A stretch of DNA of 64,000 nucleotides from JBLIRR01 sp049472395 (GCA_049472395.1 JBLIRR010000002.1:186001-250000); one strand, 5' to 3'; positions 6,601 through 16,777 are shown, counted from the stretch's first letter. The notes: generated by a model not told the origin, from the letters alone. Made by a program: numbers and translations.

Positions 6601-8820
6601 ATGAAACGCGATGGCACATTCATTATTATAATTGTCTCAATTATTCTATGTAGTTGCTTGTTAGTATCCTTTATGGCATGCAGAATTATATCCCAGACCT
6701 TATACTCAGCCTTGGAAGGAAAAGGGATAGTTATTTCCCGGATTATGGCACATGAAATCACCCATGACATGGGAAGCAATAATATCTCTCATATACAACA
6801 ATTCCTGCAGGAAATGGTGCGCACTATAAAGCTTATTGAATATGCTTATATTACCCGTTTAGAAGAAGAGATATGTGCTCATTCTTTCCAGGAGGGGTTT
6901 CCGCAAAAAGCAATGGAGGAAATTCAGAAAAATAATTCCTCCACGTCACCTCGCTCAATAATGTATTCGACTTTTAAAGGCCCAATTCTTGAAACGGTTT
7001 ATCACCTTGCCAATAATGGAATAAGCTTTGATTTACATGTGGGATTAAATGCAGGTGATACCCAGAAGCAGGTAATTACCATGCGCAAAAAAATACTGAG
7101 CCTCGCAGCCATTATCATGCTGGTCGGTATTTTCGTATGCAGTATCATATATTATTATTTCTTACAAACCTCTGAACACAAAGGAAGAGAGGAGTGCAGA
7201 GATTTTCAGTATGAGCTCGTCACGCACCATGAAGAAAAGTCCCCCGACGCAGGAAAGGATAGGATTGAGTTCCTCTCGAACATAAGCCATAAAATCTTCA
7301 CCCCTTTAAACGGTATTATTGGCATGATAGGTATTTTACTTGAAAGCGACCTTACCCTCGATCAGTATGAATTTGCTGAAATAATCAAAAACAGCGCTGA
7401 TTTACTCCTTACCGTTATCAATGATATTCTTGATCTGTCTGTAATGGAGGCAGGGAAAATGGATCTCGAGGAACTGGATTTTGATCTTCGTATTACGCTG
7501 GAGGATTTGAATACTATTTTAAGCGCTCGCGCACACGATAAAGGCATAGCACTTGACTGTCTGGTCGAGGCGGAGGTTCCCTCATTACTGACAGGCGATC
7601 CGGGAAGATTGCGTCAAATATTAATCAACCTGATGGGCAATGCGATTAAATTCACCGAGAAGGGGAGGGTAAGCCTTAATGTTGCCCTCGATTATGAAGA
7701 TGATACCCACGTGATTATACGTTTTGTAATCAAAGACACCGGAGGAGGAATTCCAGAGGAAACGACAAAGACAATATTTGATAATGCACATCAGGCTCAT
7801 GATTCACATTTTTGTCAAATCGGGAGCAGTGGATTGGGGCTTTCTATATGCAAGCGCCTTACCGAAATAATGGGTGGGAAAATTGGCGTTGAAAGTGGGG
7901 TGGGAAAAGGCTCAACATTTTGGTTTACTGTTAGTTTGAAAAAACAATCCTATCCTTCTGAGACTCTTAGAGGATTTTCTGATAATAACGAAGATCTCCT
8001 GAAAGATACACGCATAATTGCCGTGGATGATAATGAAACTAACCGCCTGGTACTTGCCCAAATACTTGATCGCTTTGGATGTCGTCATGAAGAAGCTCCA
8101 AATGCCAGAAGCTGTCTTAGAAGACTTAGGGAAGCAACTTCAGAAGGAGACCCTTTTAATATAGCTCTTTTAGATATGCAAATGCCTGATATGGACGGAG
8201 AATCTTTGGGAGCATTCATTAAGAAAGAGCCTACCCTGAAAGATATCATATTGGTGATGATGACTTCTATTGGCAAAAGAGGAGACGCAGCCCGACTTAA
8301 AAAAATAGGGTTTGCAGCCTATTTTACAAAACCTGTCAAACAGTCCCTACTTCATGACTGCCTTTTGACCATCATAGAAGAAAATGAGAAGGGCATATCA
8401 ATGCATGACAGAATTATAACCCGATACACGCTCGCTGAAGATCGCAAGCATAAAATTCGAATACTTTTAATTGAAGAGAATATGAGTCAGCAGCAGTCTA
8501 TTTTAAAAATTCTCACCAACTTGGGATATCGGGCAAATGCAGTGTCCTCCCTAAGGGAGGCAAAAGTTGAGCTTGAAACAGTCCCTTATACAATGGTATT
8601 GATGGGTATTCAGGAATCTGAAATTAATAGCGAATCTCTTTCACAGAATATCCATGCCATTAAGTCCAACGCACACAATAGGGATATGCCTGTCATCATC
8701 ATATCTGGCACAAGCATGCAAGATAATAAAGATTCCTCTTTAAAGACAGTGTTTGATGACTATATTATCACTCCCCTCCAACCTGATCATTTTGCCTTAG
8801 TGATCGAACGATGGATATAA
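6601..8820 (+). CDS. membrane hybrid histidine kinase with two receiver domains, the second degenerate
   Basis: A 739-residue sensor kinase with TM1 about 6-28, a periplasmic sensor about 30-163, and TM2 about 165-187. The HisKA phospho-acceptor is His230 (NISHKIFTPLNGI). The HATPase has an N-box Asn346 (LMGNAIKFT), G1 DTGGGIP and G2 GSSGLGLSI. REC1 (about 470-592) has Asp525 in LLDMQMPDMDG and Lys in FTKP, so it should accept phosphate. REC2 (about 618-739) keeps the EE acidic pair but has Gly669 where the phospho-acceptor Asp belongs (VLMGIQ), and Thr where the conserved Lys belongs (IITPLQP). There is no HPt domain in the protein; the free HPt at 60062 is a possible partner. A REC-GGDEF-EAL gene follows 107 bases downstream, so both may act in one pathway. 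Confidence 0.9.
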   Translation: MKRDGTFIIIIVSIILCSCLLVSFMACRIISQTLYSALEGKGIVISRIMAHEITHDMGSNNISHIQQFLQEMVRTIKLIEYAYITRLEEEICAHSFQEGFPQKAMEEIQKNNSSTSPRSIMYSTFKGPILETVYHLANNGISFDLHVGLNAGDTQKQVITMRKKILSLAAIIMLVGIFVCSIIYYYFLQTSEHKGREECRDFQYELVTHHEEKSPDAGKDRIEFLSNISHKIFTPLNGIIGMIGILLESDLTLDQYEFAEIIKNSADLLLTVINDILDLSVMEAGKMDLEELDFDLRITLEDLNTILSARAHDKGIALDCLVEAEVPSLLTGDPGRLRQILINLMGNAIKFTEKGRVSLNVALDYEDDTHVIIRFVIKDTGGGIPEETTKTIFDNAHQAHDSHFCQIGSSGLGLSICKRLTEIMGGKIGVESGVGKGSTFWFTVSLKKQSYPSETLRGFSDNNEDLLKDTRIIAVDDNETNRLVLAQILDRFGCRHEEAPNARSCLRRLREATSEGDPFNIALLDMQMPDMDGESLGAFIKKEPTLKDIILVMMTSIGKRGDAARLKKIGFAAYFTKPVKQSLLHDCLLTIIEENEKGISMHDRIITRYTLAEDRKHKIRILLIEENMSQQQSILKILTNLGYRANAVSSLREAKVELETVPYTMVLMGIQESEINSESLSQNIHAIKSNAHNRDMPVIIISGTSMQDNKDSSLKTVFDDYIITPLQPDHFALVIERWI

Positions 8821-8927
8821 AGTTCTCATAATCTTTTCCGATAAATAATATAGCACCAGGTGGGCTTTGTCTTGAACTGCGCTTTGAAAAAGTTAAAAAT
8901 AAAACCTCTCATATAAAGGAGGCGATA

Positions 8928-11204
8928 ATGAATTATAAATCCGAGGACTTAGAGCACTTTGTTATTTGTGTGGATGATGATCGAGATTTTTTGAAATCCT
9001 TGGAATTCTTTCTCCCTGATAAAATCAATCAAAAAAATGATGATGGATTATGGTATAGATTTCTCTTTTTTACCGATCCTTCGGTTGCTCTTGATACCAT
9101 TCAGGAGCTTAAAGAGGAAGGCGAAAGCATTGCCATGGTGATAACCGATCAGAAAATGCCCAAAATGAGGGGAATTGAGCTCCTTTCAGAGGTTAAGAGG
9201 ATTTCCTCGGAAAGCATGAAAATTCTCCTTACAGGACATGCGCGCATAGACTCGGCTATTGTCGCCATTAATGAAAACCTTCTTGATAAATATCTCACAA
9301 AACCGATAAATGATGAACATGATTTTATTTTAAGCATCTGGCATATGCTCCAAAGATATCATATGCAAAAAGTCATTACCTTTCAACACAAAATAATTCG
9401 TGAGCTTTATGAGTTTGCAAATGTTCTCAATGGGCTTGAAGATTTTCAACAAACACTTCAATATATTCTCTCATTCACAGGGCAACAGTTAGAATGCGAG
9501 CAACTATCCCTTATGCTTTATGAAGACAACCATCTTTGCATGAAATCATCGCAAGGCATTGTCACTGAGACGGTTCATTCACTAAGCATTCCTTGCGGCA
9601 AGGAAACATGGGATAAAGTATTTGAGGCAAAACGACCGCTCATAATAAAAAGCCTCGATGAAATACCCTACTTGCAAAAAGAAGCGAAGGTGGATAGGGA
9701 ATCCTTCATCGCTCTGCCTCTTCTCATGGTTGGTTTATCTTCTCTTGAGCAACCACTCGGGATAATCAATGTATCTAAGAAAAAAAATAATGCCCCTTTT
9801 AATAATATCGATATTGAGACCTTAACTTACATCGCCAATACGGCATCTATTGCATTGCATAACCATATTAATCGTATTGGGCTTCAAGAAGCTTATTTTG
9901 AAACGAAGACCCAGGCCACGCGGCTTGAATACCAGGTTATGCATGACAGTTTAACCGGCTTTCCAAACCGTATGATGCTGAGAAATAAAATTCATGAAGC
10001 CATTCAAGCAGGCCAGTATGAAAAAAAGCCATGTGCTCTTTGTATTATTGAGCTGGATAATTATGAAAAGATTAGCAACAGGCTTACTGTTCAATATGAA
10101 AATATCCTCTTACAGGAGATTGGGAAAAAAATTCAAAAAGTAATCCGAAAATCGGATATGCTGGCCCTTTTCGCGCATGATAAATTTGCGGTATTCCTTC
10201 AAGAAACCACTATTGAAAGCGTAAACTGTGTTGTGCAAAGTATAGTAAAGGCTATGAAAAATCCTGTTAAACTTGAAGATTTCTCATTTAAAATCACTAC
10301 ATATATCGGCCTTAGTGTATATCCGGATCACGGAGAAGACCTCAACATACTCATTCGTAAAGCTGAGGTTGCTCTGAATATTGCAAAAACATCTGGAGAG
10401 AATTACAGGATATACAACGCACACTATGATAAACAGGAACAAGATGGTCTGGCTATGTTATGTGAGCTTCGCAGCGCATTTGAAAAGGACCAATTAGCCC
10501 TGTATTATCAGCCGAGGATTGATCTTACGAGCAACCTTGTCACCAGCATAGAGGTATCCGTACGCTGGCACCAGCCTCAATATGGATTTATGCCTTCCGA
10601 TCGGTTCACTCAATTTATTGATCATACTAATCTCACTACGATCATCACGGAGTGGGTGCTCAATGAAGCATTACACCAATGCAGCGAATGGCAAAAAAAA
10701 GGAAAGAACATCTGTATGGGGGTCTCTATATCAGCCCGCAATCTTCAAGATGAGAAATTCCCTGATAGAGTTAGGGAACTCCTCGCCAAGTGGGATGTTG
10801 AGCCGAAATTACTTGAAATTGAGATACCTGAAAATACTGCAATAGCAACTCCAGAACTTGCAAAGAGAATTCTTAATCACTTAAGTGATATGGGAGTCCT
10901 GATTTCTATCGATGATTTTGGCACCGGATATTCATCTAAGGATTATATAAAGCAATTGCCCATAACCGCAATTAAGATCGACAGATCCTTTGTGATGAAT
11001 ATGGGTGGAAGCGAAAATAATTTTATGATTGTGAATGTAGCCATAGATCTTTCGCAGAAGCGGCTTTCAAAAATGGATCGTGATGGTCTTCAGGGTGAAG
11101 AAATATTTGATTTTCTTGTGAGACATGGATGCACTTTTACGGAAGGGTATTTCATGGCCAGACCAATTTGCAAGGATGAATTTCAACATTGGGCGAATGT
11201 ATGA
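8928..11204 (+). CDS. REC-GAF-GGDEF-EAL protein with degenerate cyclase and phosphodiesterase sites
   Basis: Domains in order are REC (about 1-140, Asp74 in ITDQKMP), GAF (about 165-310), GGDEF-like (about 335-485) and EAL-like (about 495-755). The GGDEF signature reads AHDKF, so diguanylate cyclase activity is unlikely, but the RKSD five residues before it matches the RxxD inhibitory c-di-GMP site. In the EAL domain the motif is EVS, the metal-binding Asn of NLSARNL is Ser (SISARNL), and VAEGVE has become RDGLQ; DDFGTGYSS and the IKID Lys are kept. The protein may therefore sense phosphorylation and bind c-di-GMP without making or breaking it. A strong AAAGGAGG-type ribosome-binding site precedes the ATG. 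The next gene starts 31 bases downstream. Confidence 0.88.
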   Translation: MNYKSEDLEHFVICVDDDRDFLKSLEFFLPDKINQKNDDGLWYRFLFFTDPSVALDTIQELKEEGESIAMVITDQKMPKMRGIELLSEVKRISSESMKILLTGHARIDSAIVAINENLLDKYLTKPINDEHDFILSIWHMLQRYHMQKVITFQHKIIRELYEFANVLNGLEDFQQTLQYILSFTGQQLECEQLSLMLYEDNHLCMKSSQGIVTETVHSLSIPCGKETWDKVFEAKRPLIIKSLDEIPYLQKEAKVDRESFIALPLLMVGLSSLEQPLGIINVSKKKNNAPFNNIDIETLTYIANTASIALHNHINRIGLQEAYFETKTQATRLEYQVMHDSLTGFPNRMMLRNKIHEAIQAGQYEKKPCALCIIELDNYEKISNRLTVQYENILLQEIGKKIQKVIRKSDMLALFAHDKFAVFLQETTIESVNCVVQSIVKAMKNPVKLEDFSFKITTYIGLSVYPDHGEDLNILIRKAEVALNIAKTSGENYRIYNAHYDKQEQDGLAMLCELRSAFEKDQLALYYQPRIDLTSNLVTSIEVSVRWHQPQYGFMPSDRFTQFIDHTNLTTIITEWVLNEALHQCSEWQKKGKNICMGVSISARNLQDEKFPDRVRELLAKWDVEPKLLEIEIPENTAIATPELAKRILNHLSDMGVLISIDDFGTGYSSKDYIKQLPITAIKIDRSFVMNMGGSENNFMIVNVAIDLSQKRLSKMDRDGLQGEEIFDFLVRHGCTFTEGYFMARPICKDEFQHWANV

Positions 11205-11235
11205 TAAAGGAAATACACAACAAAAGGAATTTTGT

Positions 11236-13218
11236 ATGCCTGCAGTGTCTGAATTAGAACTCATCGCAAAGATTAACGATGATCTCCCCACATTGCCGAC
11301 TGTCGCGCTCCACCTCATAAATCTCGTATTGGACGATAATACTTCTCTTCAGGACATATCAAAAATTGTTAATGTTGATCAGGCAATGATTTCCAAGGTA
11401 TTAAGGATTGTGAATTCCGCTGCATTCGGACTTAAACAGGAAATCAATGATGTCGACCATGCCCTCTCAATTCTGGGATTTGAGAACCTCAAGAATATTT
11501 TTCTCAGCATATCCATTTTTGATACCTTCGGGAAAGAAAATCTAGAGGGGGATATTTTTAATAAATCCAAATTCTTATGCCATTCTCTGGGAGTTGCCAC
11601 CGTCGCCCGACGTATAGCCAGCCTCTTAAAATATGAGCACCCAAGTGAAGCTTATGTAGCCGGGTTACTTCATGATGTGGGTAAGATCATTTTAGACCAA
11701 ATAATGAAAAAAGAATATCTGGAATATATGAGAAATTTGGTATTTAATCCGGATTTATCGATAAGGTATGAAGAAGAAAACATTTCTGTGAATCATGCCT
11801 TCATTGGAAAATTAGCCTTAGAGAAATGGAATATCCCTATAAACATCCAGAGAGCCGTTGGATTTCATCATCAAGGAGAAAATGGCGACAGAGAGATCGA
11901 CACGCTTGCGGCAATTGTGTCTGTGAGTGATTTTATTTGTTGGACTCAGGGCTTTGGCTCCTTTAATCTTTTTTCCCAACCTATTCTTAACAGTCATATG
12001 GAAAAAATTGTTAACCTGAAGAACCTGAACGTCCAATTAATTTTAGATGAAATGAATGAGGAGATCGCTAAAAATTCAGATCTTTTTATCTTTAATATTT
12101 CAGACTTCAAAGGATTTATCATGGCCCTGCAAAAAGCCAATATAGAGCTTGGCAGGATTAATTCACTCTATCATCATACACAGGAAAAGTTGGAAAAACA
12201 TATCAATGAGCTTAATATCTTAAACAAGATTATCTATAAATCCCGGGAGGTCTTGGACCCCCTTCAAATTATCCAGAATGTTATAAAAGCAATACATAAA
12301 GGTTTTAACTTAAAAAGAGTTATCTGGTTTTCCCTTGACACAGAAAAAAGAAGGATAATCCCCAAAGCAGCATGCGGTGAATTCCCGAAAGACCTTTCTC
12401 TCATCACAGAGGGATGTGAAATGGATGATGAAGTGGCTATTCCCATATGCAACTGTATAAAAAAGAGAAAAATATTAAATATAATCTATAATAATGATGA
12501 TTTAAATCCCAACTGTTTCCTTTTAAAGGCATTGAAAACCAACAATCTGTTTCTTGTTCCAATTAGCACATATAAAATAACGGATGATCTATTTCTTTTC
12601 GATAACATTGAAAAACAATTGTCACTGGATTCCGACACTATCAAAGTCATTGATATTTTGGCAATGAATCTGGGATTCACCCTGGAAAATGCTGCTACCT
12701 TTAAAAAGACCGCTGAGATGGCTATCATTGATCCTCTGACCAATATTTATAATCGGCGGCAATTGGACATTTCCTTGATTAATGAGGTCAATCGGTCTCT
12801 GCGATTTAAGCAAACATTTTCTCTTGCTATCATCGATATTGACCATTTCAAAACATTAAATGATCTCTATGGTCATCAAGCAGGTGACATTGTGCTCCAG
12901 GATATAGCGGGAATCATAAAACATAATTCCAGGAATATTGACATTTTTGGGCGGTATGGGGGAGATGAATTTATCATCATCATACCCAATGCCTCCGCCC
13001 AGAATGCCCTCACTTTTTTGGAAAGAATCCGGCTTATTGTGGAACGATATGGACTCTTGAGACAAAAGAATTACCCCAAATGTCAAATAACCATTAGCGT
13101 TGGGGTAGCTGAATTTGAATATGATGACACCCCTGCAAGTCTTTTTACAAAAGCGGACAAAACCCTCTACCTTTCAAAAGAAAAAGGACGAAACAAGGTT
13201 AATCTTTATCAATATTGA
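11236..13218 (+). CDS. HDOD domain - GAF-like - GGDEF diguanylate cyclase
   Basis: A soluble protein of about 660 residues. The N-terminal HDOD domain (about 5-205) has the LPTLPTVALHL start and the HDVGKIIL segment. A coiled coil and a GAF-like region (about 290-470) follow, then a GGDEF domain with DPLTNIYNRR, the signature GRYGGDEFII, and an RNID inhibitory site five residues upstream. The active site is complete, so c-di-GMP synthesis from two GTP is expected. The ATG at 11236 is preferred over the longer frame from 11125, which would overlap the previous gene by 80 bases, because AAGGA lies 7 bases upstream. Its stop is 6 bases from the end of the convergent subtilase gene. Confidence 0.88.
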   Translation: MPAVSELELIAKINDDLPTLPTVALHLINLVLDDNTSLQDISKIVNVDQAMISKVLRIVNSAAFGLKQEINDVDHALSILGFENLKNIFLSISIFDTFGKENLEGDIFNKSKFLCHSLGVATVARRIASLLKYEHPSEAYVAGLLHDVGKIILDQIMKKEYLEYMRNLVFNPDLSIRYEEENISVNHAFIGKLALEKWNIPINIQRAVGFHHQGENGDREIDTLAAIVSVSDFICWTQGFGSFNLFSQPILNSHMEKIVNLKNLNVQLILDEMNEEIAKNSDLFIFNISDFKGFIMALQKANIELGRINSLYHHTQEKLEKHINELNILNKIIYKSREVLDPLQIIQNVIKAIHKGFNLKRVIWFSLDTEKRRIIPKAACGEFPKDLSLITEGCEMDDEVAIPICNCIKKRKILNIIYNNDDLNPNCFLLKALKTNNLFLVPISTYKITDDLFLFDNIEKQLSLDSDTIKVIDILAMNLGFTLENAATFKKTAEMAIIDPLTNIYNRRQLDISLINEVNRSLRFKQTFSLAIIDIDHFKTLNDLYGHQAGDIVLQDIAGIIKHNSRNIDIFGRYGGDEFIIIIPNASAQNALTFLERIRLIVERYGLLRQKNYPKCQITISVGVAEFEYDDTPASLFTKADKTLYLSKEKGRNKVNLYQY

Positions 13219-13224
13219 AAAATT

Positions 13225-16200
13225 TTATCCGCACTCCTCTTCAGTTTCTTCGTCAGAGAGGCACGTGTCGCATTCAGTTTCCGGTGACTCTTCATCATCA
13301 AGACAACTATCGTATTCCAGCTCCGATGACTTCTCATCATCAAGACAACTATCGCATTCAGTTTCCGGTGACTCTTCATCATCAAGACAACTATCGTATT
13401 CCAGCTCCGGTGACTTCTCATCAGAGAGACAACTATCGCATTCAGTTTCCGGTGACTCCTCATCATCGAGACAACTATCGCATTCTATTTCCGGTGACTC
13501 CTCATCATCGAGACAACTATCACATTCTGTTTCCTCATATACAATGATAGTGATGTCTTCAGTATCTATGAGTCTTCCATCAGTTACTTCAAAGTGTATA
13601 CCGGTATATTTGCTTGCTTGTGTATCATCGGGCGTCCAGGTGAATACGCCTGTGGCTGTATAGAACATAGCACCGGTTGGCAGATTACTCGAACTCAAAG
13701 TGAGTCCATCCCCCGTATCAGGATCAATGGCGCTTACAGTAAAATTCAAGGTTGTCCCTTCACATATGGTCTTATCACCTATGGGATAGAGGATTGGAGG
13801 ATTTGCACCAAATTTTTTCGATCCCTGATTTATATCAGTCACCGTGATCGTTATTTCTTCGCTATCTATAAGGTCCCCATCAGTAACTTCAAAACATACA
13901 TTATAATAGGTACCGGCCTGGGTATAATCGGGAGTCCAGGTAAATAGGCCGGTGGCTGCGTCAAAGGTAGCACCACTTGGAAGATTACTCGCATTCAGGG
14001 CAAGCGTATCATCTGTGTCAGGATCGCTTGCACTTGCGGTAAAACTCAAAGTGTGCCCTTCATCTATACTCTTATCCCCTATATAATTGAGCACTGGCGG
14101 ACGATTTATATCAGTCACCGTGATCGTTATTTCTTCACTATCTATAAGGTCCCCATCAGTGACTTCAAAATAAACATTATCATAGGTGCCTGCCTGTGTA
14201 TAATCAGGAATCCAGGTAAATAGGCCGGTGGCTGCCTCGAACACAGCACCAGTTGGAAGATTACTCGCACTCAGGGCAAGATTTTCGCTCGTAGTATCAG
14301 GATCTCCGGCACTTATTGTAAAACTTAAAATTTGCCCTTCATCTATACTCTGATCCCCTATGGGATCAAGCACCAGCGCCTGGGCATTCGAGTCCTCAAA
14401 ATTATAATCTCCTCTGATGCACACATCTAGTGCGGCGCCGGCATTGATGAGACCATACCCTGAGTCCTTATCCCATGAGTCATTTTTTTCAATATCCTCG
14501 GCTGTTTCATGGAGAACATTTCGAACATCAAGTAAGCTCATATTAGGATCAATGGAAAGCATCAGGCCTATTACACCTGATACCATAGCAGTTGACATGG
14601 ATGTTCCTTGGGTGAATGTGTATCCAAATACCGAGGGATTGGCCAATATTTCCTCCGATAATGTGAAGCGATATCGTGGCCAGAATGTTTCCTGGAGTAT
14701 TCCGTCAGGATATCCATCGATGTTCTCATCCTCATAAAGATTGCCTCCAGGTGCCATTACTTCCATATAGGTACCGTAATTGGAATAGTATGCCCTGGTT
14801 TTATCAAGCTGTGTTGCCCCAACAGCAATAACTTGTTCATATGCTGCAGGATAGCAAATCGCGTTCTTTGAATCGTTTCCGGAACCGGCTACTATAATGA
14901 CCCCTGCATGAGCTGCATAAGATATTGCATCGTAAACGACCGGCCCGGGATCAATACCGACCGGCCAGGCAAGGCTTAAGTTGATGACATCAGCCCCGTG
15001 ATCAACGGCATAATAGATCCCCTCCGCTAGGATTGATGCGTATCCCCTTCCATTATAATCAAGGACCTTGACAGGCATAATGGTACATCCTGTGGCAATG
15101 CCCACCCTGTCTTCTTGTGTATCGTGGGCAATGAGATTTGCAAGAAAAGTCCCATGTCCGGAATCATCATTGGGGTGTGCATCATTATTCACAAAATCAA
15201 ATCCATTGACATCATCCACATATCCATTGCCATCATCATCTATGGTATTATCAGGTATTTCACTGCTATTGGCCCAAAAATTTGCAGTGCCAAGTCCAGG
15301 GGCCTTTTTATATTTGGTGCTCTCATTTGAGACGATAAGCCTCTCATTCGTTGTAAAATTGGCATCCTCATATGCAATTCCTGTATCCAGGATGGCAATA
15401 ACAACGGAGGAATCACCGCGCGTATTATTCCATGCCTGATGAATATTAATATCGTCTAAATACCATAGAAGTTGGATATTTTGTAATGGGGTTTCATCCG
15501 ATGAGATATATTGTTGAGAAGGATCACTTGCTCCATCCTGATCTATTTTAGATAGTTTCTTATCCCCTGGGCTATTATTTATACCAAAGTCATATATCCC
15601 AAGGTCATATATGCCAAAGTCATATTGGTATTGGGCCCTGCACTCATAATCAAGCTGAGCGTATTGAACAAGATGGGAATGTTTTGTTGTATATTTTACT
15701 AAAAGTTCCTCAACCGATTCATCCTCCCCAACTTCTACCTTCCAGACTTTTCCTTTCGAAACTATGGGTTTCATTTTATCCGGAAGCGTGGGTTTATTGC
15801 CCTGCTCTATCTCATGCTCAACCTCGGATGAAAATTGTATCAAAATATGCTTTTTACTATAATTTACTACTAAATTCTCGTCGACTGCCCTTGTGGCATA
15901 TTGTTCTGTAATAGGATCCTCCTTATGATGAGAGTGCATGTCACTTTCATTGATATCGTCTGTGCGGTGCAAAGATTCTTTCAACGAAGCCTGAGCTTCA
16001 TGAAAGTCCTTATCAACATCAATTCTTTCAGACTTGACTGAATCAGCATAATATATGGGGGATTTTTCTGATTCATTCGGGCTGACTACATCCATTACCT
16101 TGAACAATAATACAGCCATTCCACTGAAGATTGAGAGTATACCTATGAACACAAATAAAAGACGAAAGGCCTTCTCTATATTTTCTTTTTTTGTTTTCAT
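13225..16200 (-). CDS. subtilisin-like (S8) serine protease with cadherin-like domains and acidic Cys-x2-Cys repeats
   Basis: A 991-residue exported protease. A hydrophobic anchor or uncleaved signal (about 11-35) is followed by a propeptide-like region (about 105-190) and the S8 domain (about 250-595). The triad is Asp272 (AILDTG), His349 (DSGHGT) and Ser534 (GTSMSTAMVSG), with an oxyanion Asn near 442. After it come three Ig/cadherin-like modules (about 605-900), each with GDKSIDEG or a similar start. The C-terminus is seven 14-residue repeats (ECDSCLDDEESPE type), very acidic, five of them with a Cys-x2-Cys pair. It probably acts at the cell surface or in the periplasm. It lies 49 bases after the small membrane-protein gene and is probably co-transcribed with it from the sigma-54-like promoter at 16852. 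Confidence 0.9.
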   Translation of the reverse strand: MKTKKENIEKAFRLLFVFIGILSIFSGMAVLLFKVMDVVSPNESEKSPIYYADSVKSERIDVDKDFHEAQASLKESLHRTDDINESDMHSHHKEDPITEQYATRAVDENLVVNYSKKHILIQFSSEVEHEIEQGNKPTLPDKMKPIVSKGKVWKVEVGEDESVEELLVKYTTKHSHLVQYAQLDYECRAQYQYDFGIYDLGIYDFGINNSPGDKKLSKIDQDGASDPSQQYISSDETPLQNIQLLWYLDDINIHQAWNNTRGDSSVVIAILDTGIAYEDANFTTNERLIVSNESTKYKKAPGLGTANFWANSSEIPDNTIDDDGNGYVDDVNGFDFVNNDAHPNDDSGHGTFLANLIAHDTQEDRVGIATGCTIMPVKVLDYNGRGYASILAEGIYYAVDHGADVINLSLAWPVGIDPGPVVYDAISYAAHAGVIIVAGSGNDSKNAICYPAAYEQVIAVGATQLDKTRAYYSNYGTYMEVMAPGGNLYEDENIDGYPDGILQETFWPRYRFTLSEEILANPSVFGYTFTQGTSMSTAMVSGVIGLMLSIDPNMSLLDVRNVLHETAEDIEKNDSWDKDSGYGLINAGAALDVCIRGDYNFEDSNAQALVLDPIGDQSIDEGQILSFTISAGDPDTTSENLALSASNLPTGAVFEAATGLFTWIPDYTQAGTYDNVYFEVTDGDLIDSEEITITVTDINRPPVLNYIGDKSIDEGHTLSFTASASDPDTDDTLALNASNLPSGATFDAATGLFTWTPDYTQAGTYYNVCFEVTDGDLIDSEEITITVTDINQGSKKFGANPPILYPIGDKTICEGTTLNFTVSAIDPDTGDGLTLSSSNLPTGAMFYTATGVFTWTPDDTQASKYTGIHFEVTDGRLIDTEDITIIVYEETECDSCLDDEESPEIECDSCLDDEESPETECDSCLSDEKSPELEYDSCLDDEESPETECDSCLDDEKSSELEYDSCLDDEESPETECDTCLSDEETEEECG
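13236..13525 (-). repeat. seven tandem 42-bp coding repeats in the subtilase C-terminus
   Basis: Each unit encodes about 14 residues of the form E-C/Y-D-S-C-L-D/S-D-E-E/K-S-P/S-E. Units 4 and 6 carry Tyr for the first Cys, and units 3-4 and 5-6 resemble each other as 84-bp pairs, so expansion probably occurred by duplicating two-unit blocks. DNA identity between units is high, which indicates recent growth or ongoing homogenisation. Confidence 0.9.
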
Positions 16201-16249
16201 AATATTATATTCTTCATTAATATTAATTTAAGGAGCGTCGGGGAAGAAT

Positions 16250-16777
16250 TTAGGGAATCTCATTGACGAATTTAATGCTTACACGGGCCACAAATCGTGT
16301 ACCTACTCTTTTATATTCAAGCACCCTCTCAATAATTGCGATTAGACCTTGTCCGCCATCAAGTGCCGTTGAAATCTGTCCCTCTTCATCGATCATGCCG
16401 ACCAAAGTCTCTGCAGTCAGACTGTTGAACTCTGAATCGTTCATTTTACGATAATAGGTAACGAAAACACCATCACTTGCATAATCGAGTCTCTTTAAGC
16501 ACTCGCATCTTTTTACAAATACGTTGATATATGATTCATCCCTTCTTCTATGTTCTGCAAATATATATCCCACAACATTTGCTCCAACTGCAGGAGCGTT
16601 AAGGTAATCCTGGGCTGTATCTCCGCTAATAAATCCTCCTCCTCTTGCGTACCTTGATGATGCGGCAATAATTACCAAAAGGGCGAAAATAACAAGGAAG
16701 GATATACGGCTTAAAAGTATTTTCTTTGATTTTGATTTTCTTAACATCTTTCTTATTTGCCTCCTTTGCTTAATCAT
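16250..16777 (-). CDS. small membrane-anchored protein of unknown function
   Basis: I do not recognise the family. The N-terminus is strongly basic (many Lys/Arg), followed by one hydrophobic segment (ISFLVIFALLVIIAASS), so the protein is probably an inner-membrane protein with about 130 residues outside. The remainder has no catalytic motif that I can name; it includes a CEC pair near the middle. ATG 16777 gives 175 residues. ATG 16747 (165 residues) is also plausible because an AAAGGAGG sequence lies 12 bases before it. It precedes the subtilase gene by 49 bases and has a sigma-54-like promoter about 75 bases upstream, so it may be a partner or substrate of the protease. Confidence 0.6.
   Translation of the reverse strand: MIKQRRQIRKMLRKSKSKKILLSRISFLVIFALLVIIAASSRYARGGGFISGDTAQDYLNAPAVGANVVGYIFAEHRRRDESYINVFVKRCECLKRLDYASDGVFVTYYRKMNDSEFNSLTAETLVGMIDEEGQISTALDGGQGLIAIIERVLEYKRVGTRFVARVSIKFVNEIP

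Noticed and set aside
13236..13525. Tandem 42-bp units as a CRISPR-like array
   Set aside because: The units are contiguous coding repeats without spacers and fall inside one open frame.
13115..13663. Ser-rich ORFs antisense to the subtilase repeats
   Set aside because: They are frame shadows of the 42-bp repeats; they have no start signals and the subtilase frame carries all protease motifs.
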